Shown here in pieces: positions 17,201-25,818 of a DNA stretch of 64,000 nucleotides (positions are counted from its first letter, which is position 1; every line of letters starts with the position of its first letter). Location of the stretch: NCBI GenBank assembly GCA_964491875.1, contig CAZBIC010000040.1:1-64000 (forward strand). Direction: 5' to 3'. The translations under genes and the position numbers were made by a program. The notes under the pieces are model-generated. The model was not told the origin of the DNA and did no database searches. It saw only the letters and a list, made by a program, of their open reading frames with translations. The DNA is from JADJPG01 sp964491875. GTDB taxonomy: Bacteria > Verrucomicrobiota > Verrucomicrobiia > Limisphaerales > JADJPG01.

Positions 17201-20200
17201 ATACTCAGGCGGCATGTTGGTCCCCTTCCAAACAAAATGGTAAACGAAGCCCAAGCCGGTGTGGAAAAGCACGTCCTGGCTGCCGGCGATTTCGCTGTCA
17301 GCAGTCGTGCTGCGACGAAGCAGCGGCATCTGAAGGCCCTGCGGGAAGGTGAGAGGATCCAGAACCGTCAAACGTTGATTGTAATTGAAGTCCCAGCCGA
17401 CACCGAACGGCCCCTCATAATTGTCCTGATTGCCGATGGCCCGCGTGATGGAGATCGGCAGACGCGGACTGGGGAGCGAAATATCAACATCAGACGTTCG
17501 TAACTCGCCACTGTGCGACTGGATGGTGCCATAGGTGTCTTCCATCGGGGTCGTTCCACCGTGCGGAGGCGGATTGTCCCCCGTGAGGTAGCCGCGGTTC
17601 ACCGTGTCGGCCATGGCCTGGGCCACCGGGAAGATCATCTGCTTTCTCGGATCGATCTGTCCGGCAAACGTTCCGACCACGGCGTTGTCCGCCTCCATCG
17701 GATCGATGAACGCCCGGAGCGCCGCGCCGCTGAACAAGATCTCCCGGTCCACTCCACCAGAGCTCTTCCATTGTGTGAGTTGCTCCGATGACGCCGCCGC
17801 CGTGATCAAGGTGAACGGCCGGGACAGGAACCAGTTGTAATACTCACTGTGAGGATCGTTGCTGACCCGGTAAGCCGTGAGCGAGCGGATCGGTGCGCCG
17901 CATTCCGGGTGCGGAGTCTGTCCGATGTCCGACTGGGTTTCGTCCGTCACCGCGCGGACCGGCGCAAAGTTGACACCCATGTTGGCCATCGGACGTCCAG
18001 CGGCATTCAAGGATTCCAGGCCCAACTCGATGCGTCCCAGCGGGCCGCCTGCACCACCCGGCGCAAACATCAGCACATGATAGTGCAATGCGAGATTGGG
18101 CGGAGTCAGATCTGAGGCAACCGTCCCGTTGGTCACCACGTTGGCCGGAGCCAGCGCGCCCAGCGGGCTGAGGCTCTGAAACAGCGCGCCCAACGCCGCC
18201 GGATCCTTCTGCCAGAGCACCGGGGGATTCACCAACTCTGGTGCCGACGGAAAGTTCACGAACCGCATCTGCGGGGTGGACAACACGACCGAGTTGCGAC
18301 CGCCCTCGGCCACTGCGTGGAGTCCGTAATCCGTGGAGGCGAGATTGCGCAACGGACCACCCGCGCGTGGGACCATACCTACAATGGCCGGCGACAACTG
18401 GCCTTCGGGATAACCCGTCACCGCGAGATAGAACGGGTTGAGCACGACGACATTCTGCCCACCGGCCACTTCCAGCAGTCCGTCCGAGCGACGTGTCACA
18501 TTACCGATGACACCGCCAAGCAGCTCCTCGGAAAGCGGCAGTTCCTGGATCAGGCGTGGCGCAAGTGGCAGCGAGATGTCGATCACTGCGAGCGCCTGCA
18601 CACCATTGGTGTTCGGCGTCAGGGACACCAGCGCCAGCGAGCGCGTCGTGGGCGCACCGTCTATCAGCAACTGCACGGAGTCGAACACCGAAACCCAGCG
18701 CGGGTAGGCGCTCGCCCCAAACCTGAACATGCCGGCCACGGGATTGGAGATGTCGAGCGGCAATCCGTTGAAAACGAGAGTGCGGTACATCATCGGCAGG
18801 GCCGCCCCGCGCGGGCGCCCCTGATCGTCGTGCATGATGCCGTTGCGCAACGTGACGCCCACCATGTTGCCGGCGGGAGAAACCGAGAAATCGAGAATCT
18901 TCTGCGTGGTGTTTTGGATGACGAGATTCTGTTTCTTGCCGTAGAACTCGATCGGGGAAAAGGGCGGGATAGGCAGCTTCTCTCCCGCGTCCACGTAATC
19001 GCCATCCCCGTTCAAGTCCTCGCCATCGCGTCCGTCACCCCAGCCGTTGCGCCGGAACGCCGGTGAATTGAAACCGAAGAGCATCTCCTGCAGGTTCACG
19101 AAGCCGAGGAGCTGGATGTCCGCGCCGAATTCCAGGTACACGAGGTTCGGCGGCGCCCAGCGCAACTCCGTCAGGGCTGAGCCCACGCGGTAGCTGACCG
19201 TGGGCGACGCCAGCACCTGCGGCGCTGTCGGATCGCCCATGTTGATGACATAGATATACTGGCCGGCCACGGACACCGTCGTCCCCTGCACCTGGTTGAT
19301 CTGCCCGTCCAAATCTCCACCCACCACCACGACGAGGTCGTTTGTCTCCACGGGTGCAGAGGCGTTCAACTGGTAGCCAAAGCGGGGAATGACGACGAGG
19401 TCGCGGGCCGTGCCTTTGAGTCGGAATTGTCCGATGCTGAACGGCTTCAACGGCGAGCTGATATCGTAGGTGTTTAGGAAGCTGCCCTGCGGCGTCTGGT
19501 CGAGCACGTACAGTCGATTGCCGCTGATGCCTGATCCGCGCCCGTTCACCACGGCCGGCAATGTTGCCTCCGCCGCCGGCGCGGTGCGGAACGTCATCGA
19601 AAAGCTGTCAGCCTCCGGCGTGCTCGGCCGCTGGTCGAGCGGCTGGTTCGCCAAATCGCGGATCGACTGGCCGGACAGCGTCAGCCGATAGGTGCCGCCT
19701 GCCTGTAATCCGAGATAACGCAGTGTCAGCACCTGCTGTCTGCCGCTCAACGTGACCACCGGTTTCACGTCCACGGTGGACGAATTGCCAGAGCTGCTCA
19801 GCGTCACGCCGGACAGATTGTTGGTAACGAACGCGTCGATCGGCTTGTTGAAATAGATCGTGATCTCCCCGTCGTTGCCGAGAAACCCGTTCTCCGAGGG
19901 ACGCACCTCCACGACCAGCGGACCATGCACATCATTCGTGTCCGGAGCCGGAATCTCGATGTTCGGCGGGCTCACCACCGGCCCGGTGAAGGCGATCGGA
20001 AACGGCAGCTTCGCGTCCTGCTCTCCCGTCGGCCCGTCCACGATCACCGTTAAGGTGGCCAGCACCGGCTTGTCCACCGTCAAGGTTCCCGTCCAGCGCG
20101 CGCTGTTGCCGAGAGTAACGTTTGTGATGTTGTCGAGGGTGTAATGCACGTTCTCCACCAACTGGCCAGTCAGGAGATTGTTCGTCCCGATGGATTTGAC

Positions 20201-23200
20201 GCTCACGGCAATCTTGGGCGAACCAGTGGCGAGGGTGGCATCCACGACAACCTGGCAGGGCTGGCCCGGCGCAGGACGGACGGGCGTGTTCGCCACGCTC
20301 AAACTCGGCGGCGTGTCCGTGTCATTCGGACGAAAGAAGTAGAAGTTCTTGTACACCGCCCCAGCCAGCCCCAGATCACCTCCCATGCCCGGAATGATGC
20401 TGATCGGATTCACCGGCTGCTCCAGAACTTGCGCGTAGAGCGGGTGCGTGGCGTCCACGAGATACTGCGCTCCCGCCGCCGGAGCCATCGTCAAAAAGTA
20501 ACCATCCGCCCCGCTTGTCGCGTAAACCATCCCGGGAAAAATGCGGCCTCGCATCGGACGAATCGACCTGCCGCCGCTCAACCGCACGCTCACAAACGCG
20601 CCGCTCAGCGGTTTGGAAAGAACGATCATCTGCTGCTCAAATGCCGTCACACCCACGCCCAGCAGTTGTTGCGCTGCGCCACCGAAAACCTGGAGCGGGT
20701 TGGCCAGTCCCATTTGCTGGGCGAGCTGATATGGGACATCAATGGATTTCACGCCGGTCTGGGCGTTAAGCACCTGGTTCAAGAGACCGGCCCGCTCCAG
20801 ACCGACGGCAAGCTCCAGAGGCAACGCCGCCACCTTGCCCTTGATCACCACCGGCCGCGGACCAAACAGCAGCGGCACCAGCACCTGGTTGAAACCAATC
20901 TGAACCGTCGCCGCCACCGTCGGCCCCAGCGCGGGAATCACGAGTCCGACGGACGTGTTCAGAAATCCCGCCGCGATCTGGTCGTTGTTGCCGCTGGCCG
21001 GCCGGAACAACGGTTCATCCGGTGCCGACGGAGTGAAGAGCATCTGGTCCATGATCTCGAATGAAGTCACGTCCTGGGCGTCTCTCACCACGGCGAGAAC
21101 AGCGGCAGCGTTCGTCGGCGCTTCATTGGTGGGATAGCCGTACGCCGTCAAGTTGACCGGAAACCGGACCTGCATCGGCAACGTCGGCGGCGTGCCTTCA
21201 ATCCGCAAATCGAGCCCGCTCCCGGCAATCGTCGCATTGGTCGGTGTCACGCCACCGAGCCGGTTCATGAGCTGCGCCATGCCCAACGGCTCCATTTTGA
21301 ACTTGGTGCGGATCGGAATGGAATTCGGCTCAATGACGATCTTCACCGGCCCGCCATCGCTCTGCGCCTCCAGGATGCCGCCCTGCGGATACAAGCCGAC
21401 AAAGCCGTTGTCGAACTCCTGCCGGCTCACCGGAACGTAAACGCGCGTGCCATTTAGATTCACGAACGTCGCACTGATGAAATCTTCCTCCTTACCGCTG
21501 ATCACACTGTCGAAGCTGCCGTCCACCCGGCTCAGCACGGTCGTCGTTTCGCCTGTGCTCTCGTTGGCAAGGATTACCGCAACTCCCGGATCAGCGACGC
21601 CCGGCTGACCATGCACCACGACAGCAAACGGATCTTCGCCCGGTTCATACGCCGGAATGCCGTTCAGGACTTCCGCCGGGACATTCGTCGCACCCGGCTC
21701 GTAAATAACGAGCTGCGCCGTGTTCACGCGAGTCGCCGATGGAACAGTGGTGAACGTAAACTCACGGTCACCCTCAATCGCGAGGCCCGACGGATCGCGG
21801 ATGGTGTCGGCAAGTCGCACACGGTAGGTCGTGTTCGCCGCGAGTTCGTTGGCGGGATTCAGCGTGGCGATGCGGTTGGCCAAGTTCAGGGTCACCGCTG
21901 CCGAGACGATCGAGTCATCGGGCTGAAGCATCTGGATCGCATTCACGATGCTCGCCGGATTCACCGCCTCGTTGAACTCGATGACGACACTTCCGACGCG
22001 CGGCACACGGGTCGCGTTGTCCGCAGGCGAAATCTTCGCCACACGCGGCCCGCGCGACGACGTGGAAAGATCCTGCGTCACCGGCGTGGTCGGATTGCCG
22101 ACGGTGACGCCGACGAAGCCCGTGTCACCAGTGAGCGGATCGCGAATGCTGAGCTGTCGTTCACCCGCCGGACCGACCAGTTGAAACTTCCCATCGCCGC
22201 CGCTGAGCGTGAGCCACGGCAGACCGACGATGCTGACCGGCATGTTCGACTGAACATTTCCCGCACCGTTTCGAGCGACTCCCTCGACCAACGTCTGCTG
22301 CTCCCCCACTTGCACGAGCACAAACTGTCCGGAGCCGCCCAAGCCTGGAAGGCGTTCGCCCGTTGCCGGCTCCAGCGAAGACAGATTGCCCAACGCATCG
22401 CTTCGCAATCGTTCAATCGGTTGAAGACCGTAAAAGCCCGGCTCGCTCAACACACGGCCCAACACGAACAACCCATTCGTCGGCGCGCCGCTCAGTTGAG
22501 CGCTCAACGAACTGATCACCGTGGAGCGATCGATCGTCAGATCGAACGCCGCGGCAATTGATGCGCCACCACCCACCATGTTGGTGAAAATGGAACCATC
22601 TAGGCGCCGAAGCCGCACTGCGCTCGGGCCGGTGAGCCGGCCGGTTCCAGCCAAAACGCGAACACCGTTGTCCCCAATCTGTCCGCCGTCGACATCAAGA
22701 ACCTCGCCATCGAACGGGGCTTGAGGGAGGACGTCCACTTTGACCGTCGCGGTCTGCAATTGCTCCGGGCCGAACAACAACAACGGACGCATCGGGAAAC
22801 TGGCGTGCAGTGTCGTCGCGTCCTGATCGCCGGGCCGCTGATAGGCCACAATGAAATGTTCGTAGGCCGGACTAAGGCGGAGCGAACCGTCGGAGAGCTG
22901 ATAGGCCTCAGTCACTTCGCCGCGAAGCAGGTAACCGCTCGGCAGCGCCTGAGACGCATGCCGCGCTTCCAACTGAGCCAATCCCGTAACCATCGCCGGA
23001 TTCACACTGGCCGGACTCACCGATGGCGTCACCGTCCCGGAAGCCGTCAGCGCCGAGGCATCAATTGTCGACAACGCAACGCCACGCAGCACCTCGCCGG
23101 CTTGTGGGGTTGGTGGAGCGGTCGCTCCGATATCCGCAACCACCAGAGCGTACGCGCCGGGGCTCGAAATCGTAGTCGCAACGGCGTTGGTCCCGTTTCC

Positions 23201-24877
23201 GGGCACGAGTTGCGTCACTTCCCAATCGAGAATCGTGTCATTCCAGCGCACGACGGCCGCCGATTCCGAACGCGCAATCGAACCCGCCGGACGTAACCGC
23301 GCGGGCAAACCGGATTGCAGTGCCGCAGCGGACTCGATCCAAAAGGCGCTCAGCGGACTCCAACCGAGCGGCAGGAAAGCCGGCAAGGATTGTCCCGTGA
23401 GCGGGGTCAGCGTGAGTATCGTCGCCTGGCTCAGAGCGCCCGGAGGAACCTCGATCTGGATGCTTCCCGTCGTATTGCTGATCACCGCGCCACCCAAAGG
23501 TGTCGCATTGACCGCCGGTCCGCGCTTGGTGAGTCGTGGGTTCGGAAGGACCGCCGGCTCGTTGGAAGAGAGCAACTGCTGACGCCACACGGGGAGATAC
23601 CCTTCGCGACTGAACAAAACAGTGTGGGTGCCAGAAGCCTCACCGAAGGACGAAACACCGGAGTCGCGATCGGACAGCTGATCCTTCAAACCACCGGGGC
23701 CGGAGATCTTCAGCGCCACGGAAGGCAAAGGCTGTCCAGCCTCGTTCAAAGTTCGAGTAAGACCCAGGGGCATCAACTCAGTTGGCTTCGCCGCGAAGAC
23801 TCGGGTGTTCAAGACCGGCGACGCGGTTTCGCTCCGGCCAAGCGTTAAAGTTCGTGTGGACGTCGTCTCGCCGGGCGAAAGATTGCGTCCCGAAATTTGA
23901 GCACTGAGATCGATGAAGCTTTTTCCACCTCCAGCCACACCATCGGCACCTTGTAGTCCGGTAGTGCCAGTGAAGGAATCCACTAAAACGACGACGGGCC
24001 CTTCAATGTTGAGTGTCGAGCGGTTGCTGACCAGCAATTCAACGTTCCACACATTCAACGCTCGGTTCAGGCGCATCGACTTGAAGTAAACCGACGCACT
24101 GGGCGTGACGTCCACCAAGGTGACTTCCACCCCACCCAAGGTGAAGACTTGTTCCTCTTGAGCGCGAGCGGACACAGCGGCCAGCCCACACGCGATCAGC
24201 ACCGAAGAAATCCGGCGCGAACTTCGTCCACTGCGAGATCGTGTTCGGCGCTGAATCAACCACACCAAGCCGAGTCCCAGAACGCCCAATGAAACAACGC
24301 CAGGCTCCGGCACCACGATGACATCCGTGAACCAGCCCTGCGACGCGATCGGGTCCTGATTATTGTAGAGGTCATAATAGATATTCAGCGGCTGACCGAC
24401 AGCAGCGCCCGGCAAGGTCCACTCGACGGCATACGCTTGGGCGAAACGGAAATCAGGGATCAGATTGGGGGCGTTGACGGTCGTGCGACCGATAGTGGAA
24501 CCTTCCAGTGCCTCCGTCCCGGGAGTAATCGGCGCCCACACCACGCCGCTCGCATCAAAGGTCGCCAGCACCCAGGTCTTCGTGCGGTCTGCCGTTTGCA
24601 CCGTGATCGAGAACGCATCGAAGATGGTACCCGGACCAAAAACTTCGTCCGTGCCGAAACCAAACTTCAGCTGGAGCAGAAAGGATCCCTCCGTCGACTC
24701 CACCGTCACCGACCGCACTTGAGAGATCAAAGACCCGCCCGGCGTCGTATCCAAGGTGTTCAACACCTCTTCATTGCCCTGCCCCCGCGTGGCTCCAGCG
24801 CTCAGACCAAAAAACAATGCCACCACCACCCAGAGTAGAAGGCGCGCACCTGCCCAGAGAACTTTCATGGATCTCAT
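11282..24877 (-). CDS. Giant RHS/YD-repeat secreted protein with internal PEP-CTERM-like signal
   Basis: This gene encodes about 4,531 residues from ATG 24877 (MRSMKVLWAG). An in-frame ATG at 24943 has no ribosome-binding site and would bury the signal peptide behind 22 residues. Numbering from 24943, the parts are: signal peptide 26-56; a small beta-rich domain 57-210; a PEP-CTERM-like tract 211-238; a second hydrophobic segment 244-262 ending in ARAQ; carboxypeptidase-like and SbsA-like Ig modules (including about 960-1065 and 1680-1790); an LVIVD-like propeller region (about 1800-2300); an RHS N-terminal domain from about 2480 (bases near 17505); YD repeats to about base 13600; a LamG-like domain (bases about 13146-12560); the RHS core hallmark ending in DPSGL (bases 12190-12176); and a 297-residue unique C-terminal domain. 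RHS shells normally encapsulate and release a C-terminal effector. No small immunity gene follows, because the next giant gene starts 41 bases later. The architecture is well supported; the function of the tip domain is unknown. Confidence 0.95.
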   Translation of the reverse strand: MRSMKVLWAGARLLLWVVVALFFGLSAGATRGQGNEEVLNTLDTTPGGSLISQVRSVTVESTEGSFLLQLKFGFGTDEVFGPGTIFDAFSITVQTADRTKTWVLATFDASGVVWAPITPGTEALEGSTIGRTTVNAPNLIPDFRFAQAYAVEWTLPGAAVGQPLNIYYDLYNNQDPIASQGWFTDVIVVPEPGVVSLGVLGLGLVWLIQRRTRSRSGRSSRRISSVLIACGLAAVSARAQEEQVFTLGGVEVTLVDVTPSASVYFKSMRLNRALNVWNVELLVSNRSTLNIEGPVVVLVDSFTGTTGLQGADGVAGGGKSFIDLSAQISGRNLSPGETTSTRTLTLGRSETASPVLNTRVFAAKPTELMPLGLTRTLNEAGQPLPSVALKISGPGGLKDQLSDRDSGVSSFGEASGTHTVLFSREGYLPVWRQQLLSSNEPAVLPNPRLTKRGPAVNATPLGGAVISNTTGSIQIEVPPGALSQATILTLTPLTGQSLPAFLPLGWSPLSAFWIESAAALQSGLPARLRPAGSIARSESAAVVRWNDTILDWEVTQLVPGNGTNAVATTISSPGAYALVVADIGATAPPTPQAGEVLRGVALSTIDASALTASGTVTPSVSPASVNPAMVTGLAQLEARHASQALPSGYLLRGEVTEAYQLSDGSLRLSPAYEHFIVAYQRPGDQDATTLHASFPMRPLLLFGPEQLQTATVKVDVLPQAPFDGEVLDVDGGQIGDNGVRVLAGTGRLTGPSAVRLRRLDGSIFTNMVGGGASIAAAFDLTIDRSTVISSLSAQLSGAPTNGLFVLGRVLSEPGFYGLQPIERLRSDALGNLSSLEPATGERLPGLGGSGQFVLVQVGEQQTLVEGVARNGAGNVQSNMPVSIVGLPWLTLSGGDGKFQLVGPAGERQLSIRDPLTGDTGFVGVTVGNPTTPVTQDLSTSSRGPRVAKISPADNATRVPRVGSVVIEFNEAVNPASIVNAIQMLQPDDSIVSAAVTLNLANRIATLNPANELAANTTYRVRLADTIRDPSGLAIEGDREFTFTTVPSATRVNTAQLVIYEPGATNVPAEVLNGIPAYEPGEDPFAVVVHGQPGVADPGVAVILANESTGETTTVLSRVDGSFDSVISGKEEDFISATFVNLNGTRVYVPVSRQEFDNGFVGLYPQGGILEAQSDGGPVKIVIEPNSIPIRTKFKMEPLGMAQLMNRLGGVTPTNATIAGSGLDLRIEGTPPTLPMQVRFPVNLTAYGYPTNEAPTNAAAVLAVVRDAQDVTSFEIMDQMLFTPSAPDEPLFRPASGNNDQIAAGFLNTSVGLVIPALGPTVAATVQIGFNQVLVPLLFGPRPVVIKGKVAALPLELAVGLERAGLLNQVLNAQTGVKSIDVPYQLAQQMGLANPLQVFGGAAQQLLGVGVTAFEQQMIVLSKPLSGAFVSVRLSGGRSIRPMRGRIFPGMVYATSGADGYFLTMAPAAGAQYLVDATHPLYAQVLEQPVNPISIIPGMGGDLGLAGAVYKNFYFFRPNDTDTPPSLSVANTPVRPAPGQPCQVVVDATLATGSPKIAVSVKSIGTNNLLTGQLVENVHYTLDNITNVTLGNSARWTGTLTVDKPVLATLTVIVDGPTGEQDAKLPFPIAFTGPVVSPPNIEIPAPDTNDVHGPLVVEVRPSENGFLGNDGEITIYFNKPIDAFVTNNLSGVTLSSSGNSSTVDVKPVVTLSGRQQVLTLRYLGLQAGGTYRLTLSGQSIRDLANQPLDQRPSTPEADSFSMTFRTAPAAEATLPAVVNGRGSGISGNRLYVLDQTPQGSFLNTYDISSPLKPFSIGQFRLKGTARDLVVIPRFGYQLNASAPVETNDLVVVVGGDLDGQINQVQGTTVSVAGQYIYVINMGDPTAPQVLASPTVSYRVGSALTELRWAPPNLVYLEFGADIQLLGFVNLQEMLFGFNSPAFRRNGWGDGRDGEDLNGDGDYVDAGEKLPIPPFSPIEFYGKKQNLVIQNTTQKILDFSVSPAGNMVGVTLRNGIMHDDQGRPRGAALPMMYRTLVFNGLPLDISNPVAGMFRFGASAYPRWVSVFDSVQLLIDGAPTTRSLALVSLTPNTNGVQALAVIDISLPLAPRLIQELPLSEELLGGVIGNVTRRSDGLLEVAGGQNVVVLNPFYLAVTGYPEGQLSPAIVGMVPRAGGPLRNLASTDYGLHAVAEGGRNSVVLSTPQMRFVNFPSAPELVNPPVLWQKDPAALGALFQSLSPLGALAPANVVTNGTVASDLTPPNLALHYHVLMFAPGGAGGPLGRIELGLESLNAAGRPMANMGVNFAPVRAVTDETQSDIGQTPHPECGAPIRSLTAYRVSNDPHSEYYNWFLSRPFTLITAAASSEQLTQWKSSGGVDREILFSGAALRAFIDPMEADNAVVGTFAGQIDPRKQMIFPVAQAMADTVNRGYLTGDNPPPHGGTTPMEDTYGTIQSHSGELRTSDVDISLPSPRLPISITRAIGNQDNYEGPFGVGWDFNYNQRLTVLDPLTFPQGLQMPLLRRSTTADSEIAGSQDVLFHTGLGFVYHFVWKGTNMPPEYASDPLVAELNYGRLVSDYYLPPRGLFELLVKFADGRFERLTPDGMRYRYTSEGRLEMIIDRYPRNRHELQYDQNGWLRRIDDRSVAAPRYLEFGHYRRKAADNEFREGLDMDTVNPYLEGKICRLRDFIGRDVLFEYDATGFLINRKGIEVAGENGGFAGRSQTFYSYVDCRLVGISAKANGTPLVSAVVESGNAGKPVARAVSGSVANNQLDIPVDNSAATVGSQTSRITLGDGAKVERKFDEMGNIASETVIVPGETPATHEYVHNKDGLQTFAKYPEGNSITRVYDSENAIFRSRGNLLSVTVDPGPRGGVGYTETFHYDHRFNLQSGEQVDANGFTNTVALTTDGRSVQAVEYGSEGTRTVSYNLNGQPTHTVQINGVESSTTYDSGTGYVGTQTAGDLTYTYNYDGGGASRLGQPKSISPPASEATHYAYNNNLQMVEMSRGGLATHTGYDELGRVIFKQDEVGAGKKKTVTTHYNEKNFITRIVTSDVEVDGVESSFENTFVPDARSRIKEVHLPNGAAKAFTYDGRGNVKQVTLGGYMEEYGYDLNNNRTTLKKGGELVWETVYDGLNRARQTTSRTGADEYLAEYDYYSGGELRSEKVIDPVFGLQRDVTYDEIDSLGRQRLVTLHGAIISPRHQYSHLPLSSTVTGPRLISTTSWDTAGNQIGYTDPNVTVIFGRDDNGRIDRIQSVEQGASYSQIFGYNNLDHQTSLGDLLGTKLTYEPRADGLYQKVINARGNAITIEHSSLGEKLKQRRQDGMEMSMRHNAERQVTYTGDPEAGFSYEYDGSLRMTKRSLRNGAFVTYKDFDGRNLPQTLTFPGGSSTQTYDLLGRLTQRNLNYQSTAWEESLRYDALNRVRRHAYRQNGGQENLVTYDYDPAGPLTAVRLNEDGAEFTIGYGYYPDGARSSVTYPSGVVVSEIRDNTGRLTGLSDANGNIVSATAWKGNSQPRVVRLGATMETVNEYDVRGRLTGSRTTRKSDGAVLAHLRYQYDGVNNIEVRQMVHRSGRADRFGYDTGERLSTASVGTRPLAPAGFSAPQYSRSYSYDTGGRDFLTAVTSSNFAVSLPAFASSWSGHDAFLLPTDVDGYPRGPSDPLGNVAQTALWGRSVTASAPEAFGSALQHDGLGRLVSVTRQDGLEVRFQYQPGGLRFSKQVRQGGTLVAHTAYVHDGAGRLIEEYDRLTAAPTLIARYYYASGDAPTAADLIDPSGGQLARFYFLRDASQSVVAVADANGEVVERTWYDPHGQPVIEQKDTMAPRLKQVLANADASGLLIVLSEPVWSPLADPGPGGGVVRYSEPDWSGVVNVGVGTTNLSGTSRLLPSLPGFPPYSVIEFIPDEELPEIPSSLEGWWPAGQGVVDVAGGNNGALVGGATNGPGLINQAFVLNGTSAYVNVPDNEALDVGTSDFTVVLWVRFQNATGQQVIIEKWDPAGPSGWSLLKLADNRLRLSIGAGAGSEVQIDSGVLSFNTSTWVQYAVRRQGNQFTVFANGVAVVTGNSSVNLDNASSLKFGSRSGASSFLNGAVDEVTLFSRALSEQEITAIAGGVAVPGIFTVTLNSGVLADEWGNSNETATVSFAASDQPDLVFYSAFPVSQTEPVPLARSSVGSPFLFHGQYLDYETGLVYLRARYYDPFSGMFLEPDPLGYEDSVNHYAGMANNPVSLRDPSGLRSAFVSMGSYFRFLKRNDYSTHEVHLVQKIHSELTHQGLGDIEIAAHVRVMAQDFNHPKESVRWEMSIRKTGHAEARMQRTEEGYQGKIEEIVNKTQDNGLVEHNGRNYTGDLDGLYLLRNGEPATLEQTQDFQARVNAEMKRLSPGYRDLAAAGGQRFHGGEETQMAYHHGVSLNLPQEYGTKNNSMEGVTHMGWAVWNNLERKMKKGTGEAFAFSLSRDGNGFDFNSNVDVNKMIKKYEKFYSQELFNPASSKYDGVAAQRYKAQVDIDIGNGGSQPLRWFPQTFYGHNYGGGVQ
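11285..12175 (-). other. Variable C-terminal tip domain of the RHS protein, unassigned
   Basis: This is the 297-residue segment after the conserved DPSGL junction, the position where polymorphic toxins carry their effector. It is rich in charged residues and has no membrane segment. It contains TGDLDGLYLL and, about 50 residues later, RFHGGEETQMAYHHG. These are loosely reminiscent of the DxD and HGTE elements of edema-factor/CyaA-type adenylate cyclases (TADIDMF and QHGTEQ). The Lys-containing motif of that family is not evident, so the likeness is a hypothesis only. A nuclease or another enzyme is equally possible. Confidence 0.4.
12560..13146 (-). other. LamG/ConA-like domain inserted before the RHS core end
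   Basis: Codons from LEGWWPAGQG to LSEQEITAI show the usual LamG-like pattern of these bacteria: GWWPAG at the start, FVLNGTSAYVNVPD, FTVVLWVRF, WVQYAVRR, and NGAVDEVTLFSRALSEQEI at the end. The domain sits between the YD repeats and the RHS core hallmark (YLDYETGLVYLRARYYDP). It is therefore an insertion inside the shell sequence, possibly exposed for glycan binding. Confidence 0.75.
24230..24313 (-). other. Internal PEP-CTERM-like sorting signal within the RHS giant gene
   Basis: Residues 211-238 read VPEPGVVSLGVLGLGLVWLI followed by QRRTRSRS. This is a PEP motif, a hydrophobic segment and a basic cluster, the tripartite exosortase recognition signal that normally ends a protein. Here the frame stays open. 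A second signal-peptide-like stretch (ISSVLIACGLAAVSARAQ) follows after about 8 basic or polar residues. It looks like the in-frame fusion of a small PEP-CTERM protein to a secreted RHS protein. Confidence 0.8.
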
Positions 24878-25013
24878 GTCGGAACTTCTTGAGCAAAACT
24901 TGGCAGGAAAAACGAAATTCGCGCCCTGGGGTATTCTTTTCATGAACGGATAGTGGCGTTAATTAACACGTCGTAAACGCACCAGCGGCGCGACCTCACA
25001 CCCACAGGGCAAT

Positions 25014-25042
25014 ACCCATAGGTTTCTCTCGAACGCATGGGT
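25014..25042. promoter_or_regulatory. Inverted repeat ACCCAT-N17-ATGGGT upstream of giant genes
   Basis: A perfect 6-base inverted repeat flanks a 17-base loop about 140 bases upstream of the RHS start at 24877, in the AT-richer part of the spacer. It may be an operator or a small transcript hairpin. Such short arms also occur by chance. Confidence 0.25.
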
Positions 25043-25755
25043 TCTACTGTTCATATTTACAGCAATAAGAGCCTACTGGCGTCAATCGAATTAAACCTTT
25101 TCAGCAGAGATTCTCCTCATAATTGAGCGGCGGCGAATTCTTGAGACAGATGATTGCGTCGGACGATTGGTGTCCCGATTTCGATGGTTGCAGGGCAGGC
25201 GTCACCGGAAGCCCTCGCCTTGGCCGCAGAGCCTGGGTCAATCCATTCTCTGCCGATGGAGTCGGCCACCACACCGTCAGCCTGGCTTCGAAACACCGGC
25301 GTAGCCATCGCGCGGTTCACACCTTTGAGCAGCAGGGCGCGGACAGTCGCGGCAGTCATAAACCGAAAGCTCCCCTTCCATCCGGTTTCAACAGTCGCTC
25401 CCCTGCTCAGGCAGAGCCCAAATCCACCTTCTCGGCGAAGAACTAAGCGACCCGAGTGGTGCCTTCGCCGTTGGGAAAATCGTCGCACTCCCCGCGCGGA
25501 ATTCTGTTCAACAAACTCTGGATTTCGGCGTTCATCCCGTTTTCGACGCCACTGTGGAAACCCCGTTCCACTCGACGAAGAAACACCACCGCGCAGCGTC
25601 CATGCTCGCATAAAAAGACCACACTCAGCGCCAGAGAACAGCGACGAATTCCGGCGGACTGCTCCTTGCTCCGGCAAAATTATCCCTAAAGGTTCCCCGC
25701 TAGATGCCGCTTAGCCTTTTATCGTCGGTTACACCAACACCGAGTAGAAGCGGGC

Positions 25756-25770
25756 TGGAATGATCGAGGC
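25756..25770 (+). promoter_or_regulatory. Possible sigma-54 promoter upstream of prepilin gene
   Basis: TGGAATGATCGAGGC has the invariant GG and GC dinucleotides 10 bases apart, as in the -24/-12 consensus TGGCACG-N4-TTGC. It lies 49 bases before the prepilin start at 25819. Sigma-54 control of major pilins is known in other bacteria. The remaining positions match only partly, so this is a weak call. Confidence 0.25.
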
Positions 25771-25818
25771 TTGGTCGATCTAGCTCTACAACTAAAACAG
25801 AATCGGCAGGGTAAGAAT

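Larger units (their letters stand above)
24878..25818. other. 0.94 kb spacer between giant genes and pilus locus
   Basis: No gene is convincing here. Open frames exist on both strands between 25117 and 25714 (186 codons each), but their products are Arg/Ser-rich, have no domain I recognise, and overlap each other almost completely. One may be a relic or a repeat shared with other genomic sites. The outer parts (24944-25110 and 25715-25818) are more AT-rich and must contain the divergent promoters for the giant-gene operon and the prepilin. Confidence 0.5.

Noticed and set aside
25000..25050. c-di-GMP-I (GEMM) riboswitch-like start CACAGGGCAATACC
   Set aside because: The conserved second half (ACGCAAAGCC) is absent; only the first few bases and a short hairpin agree.
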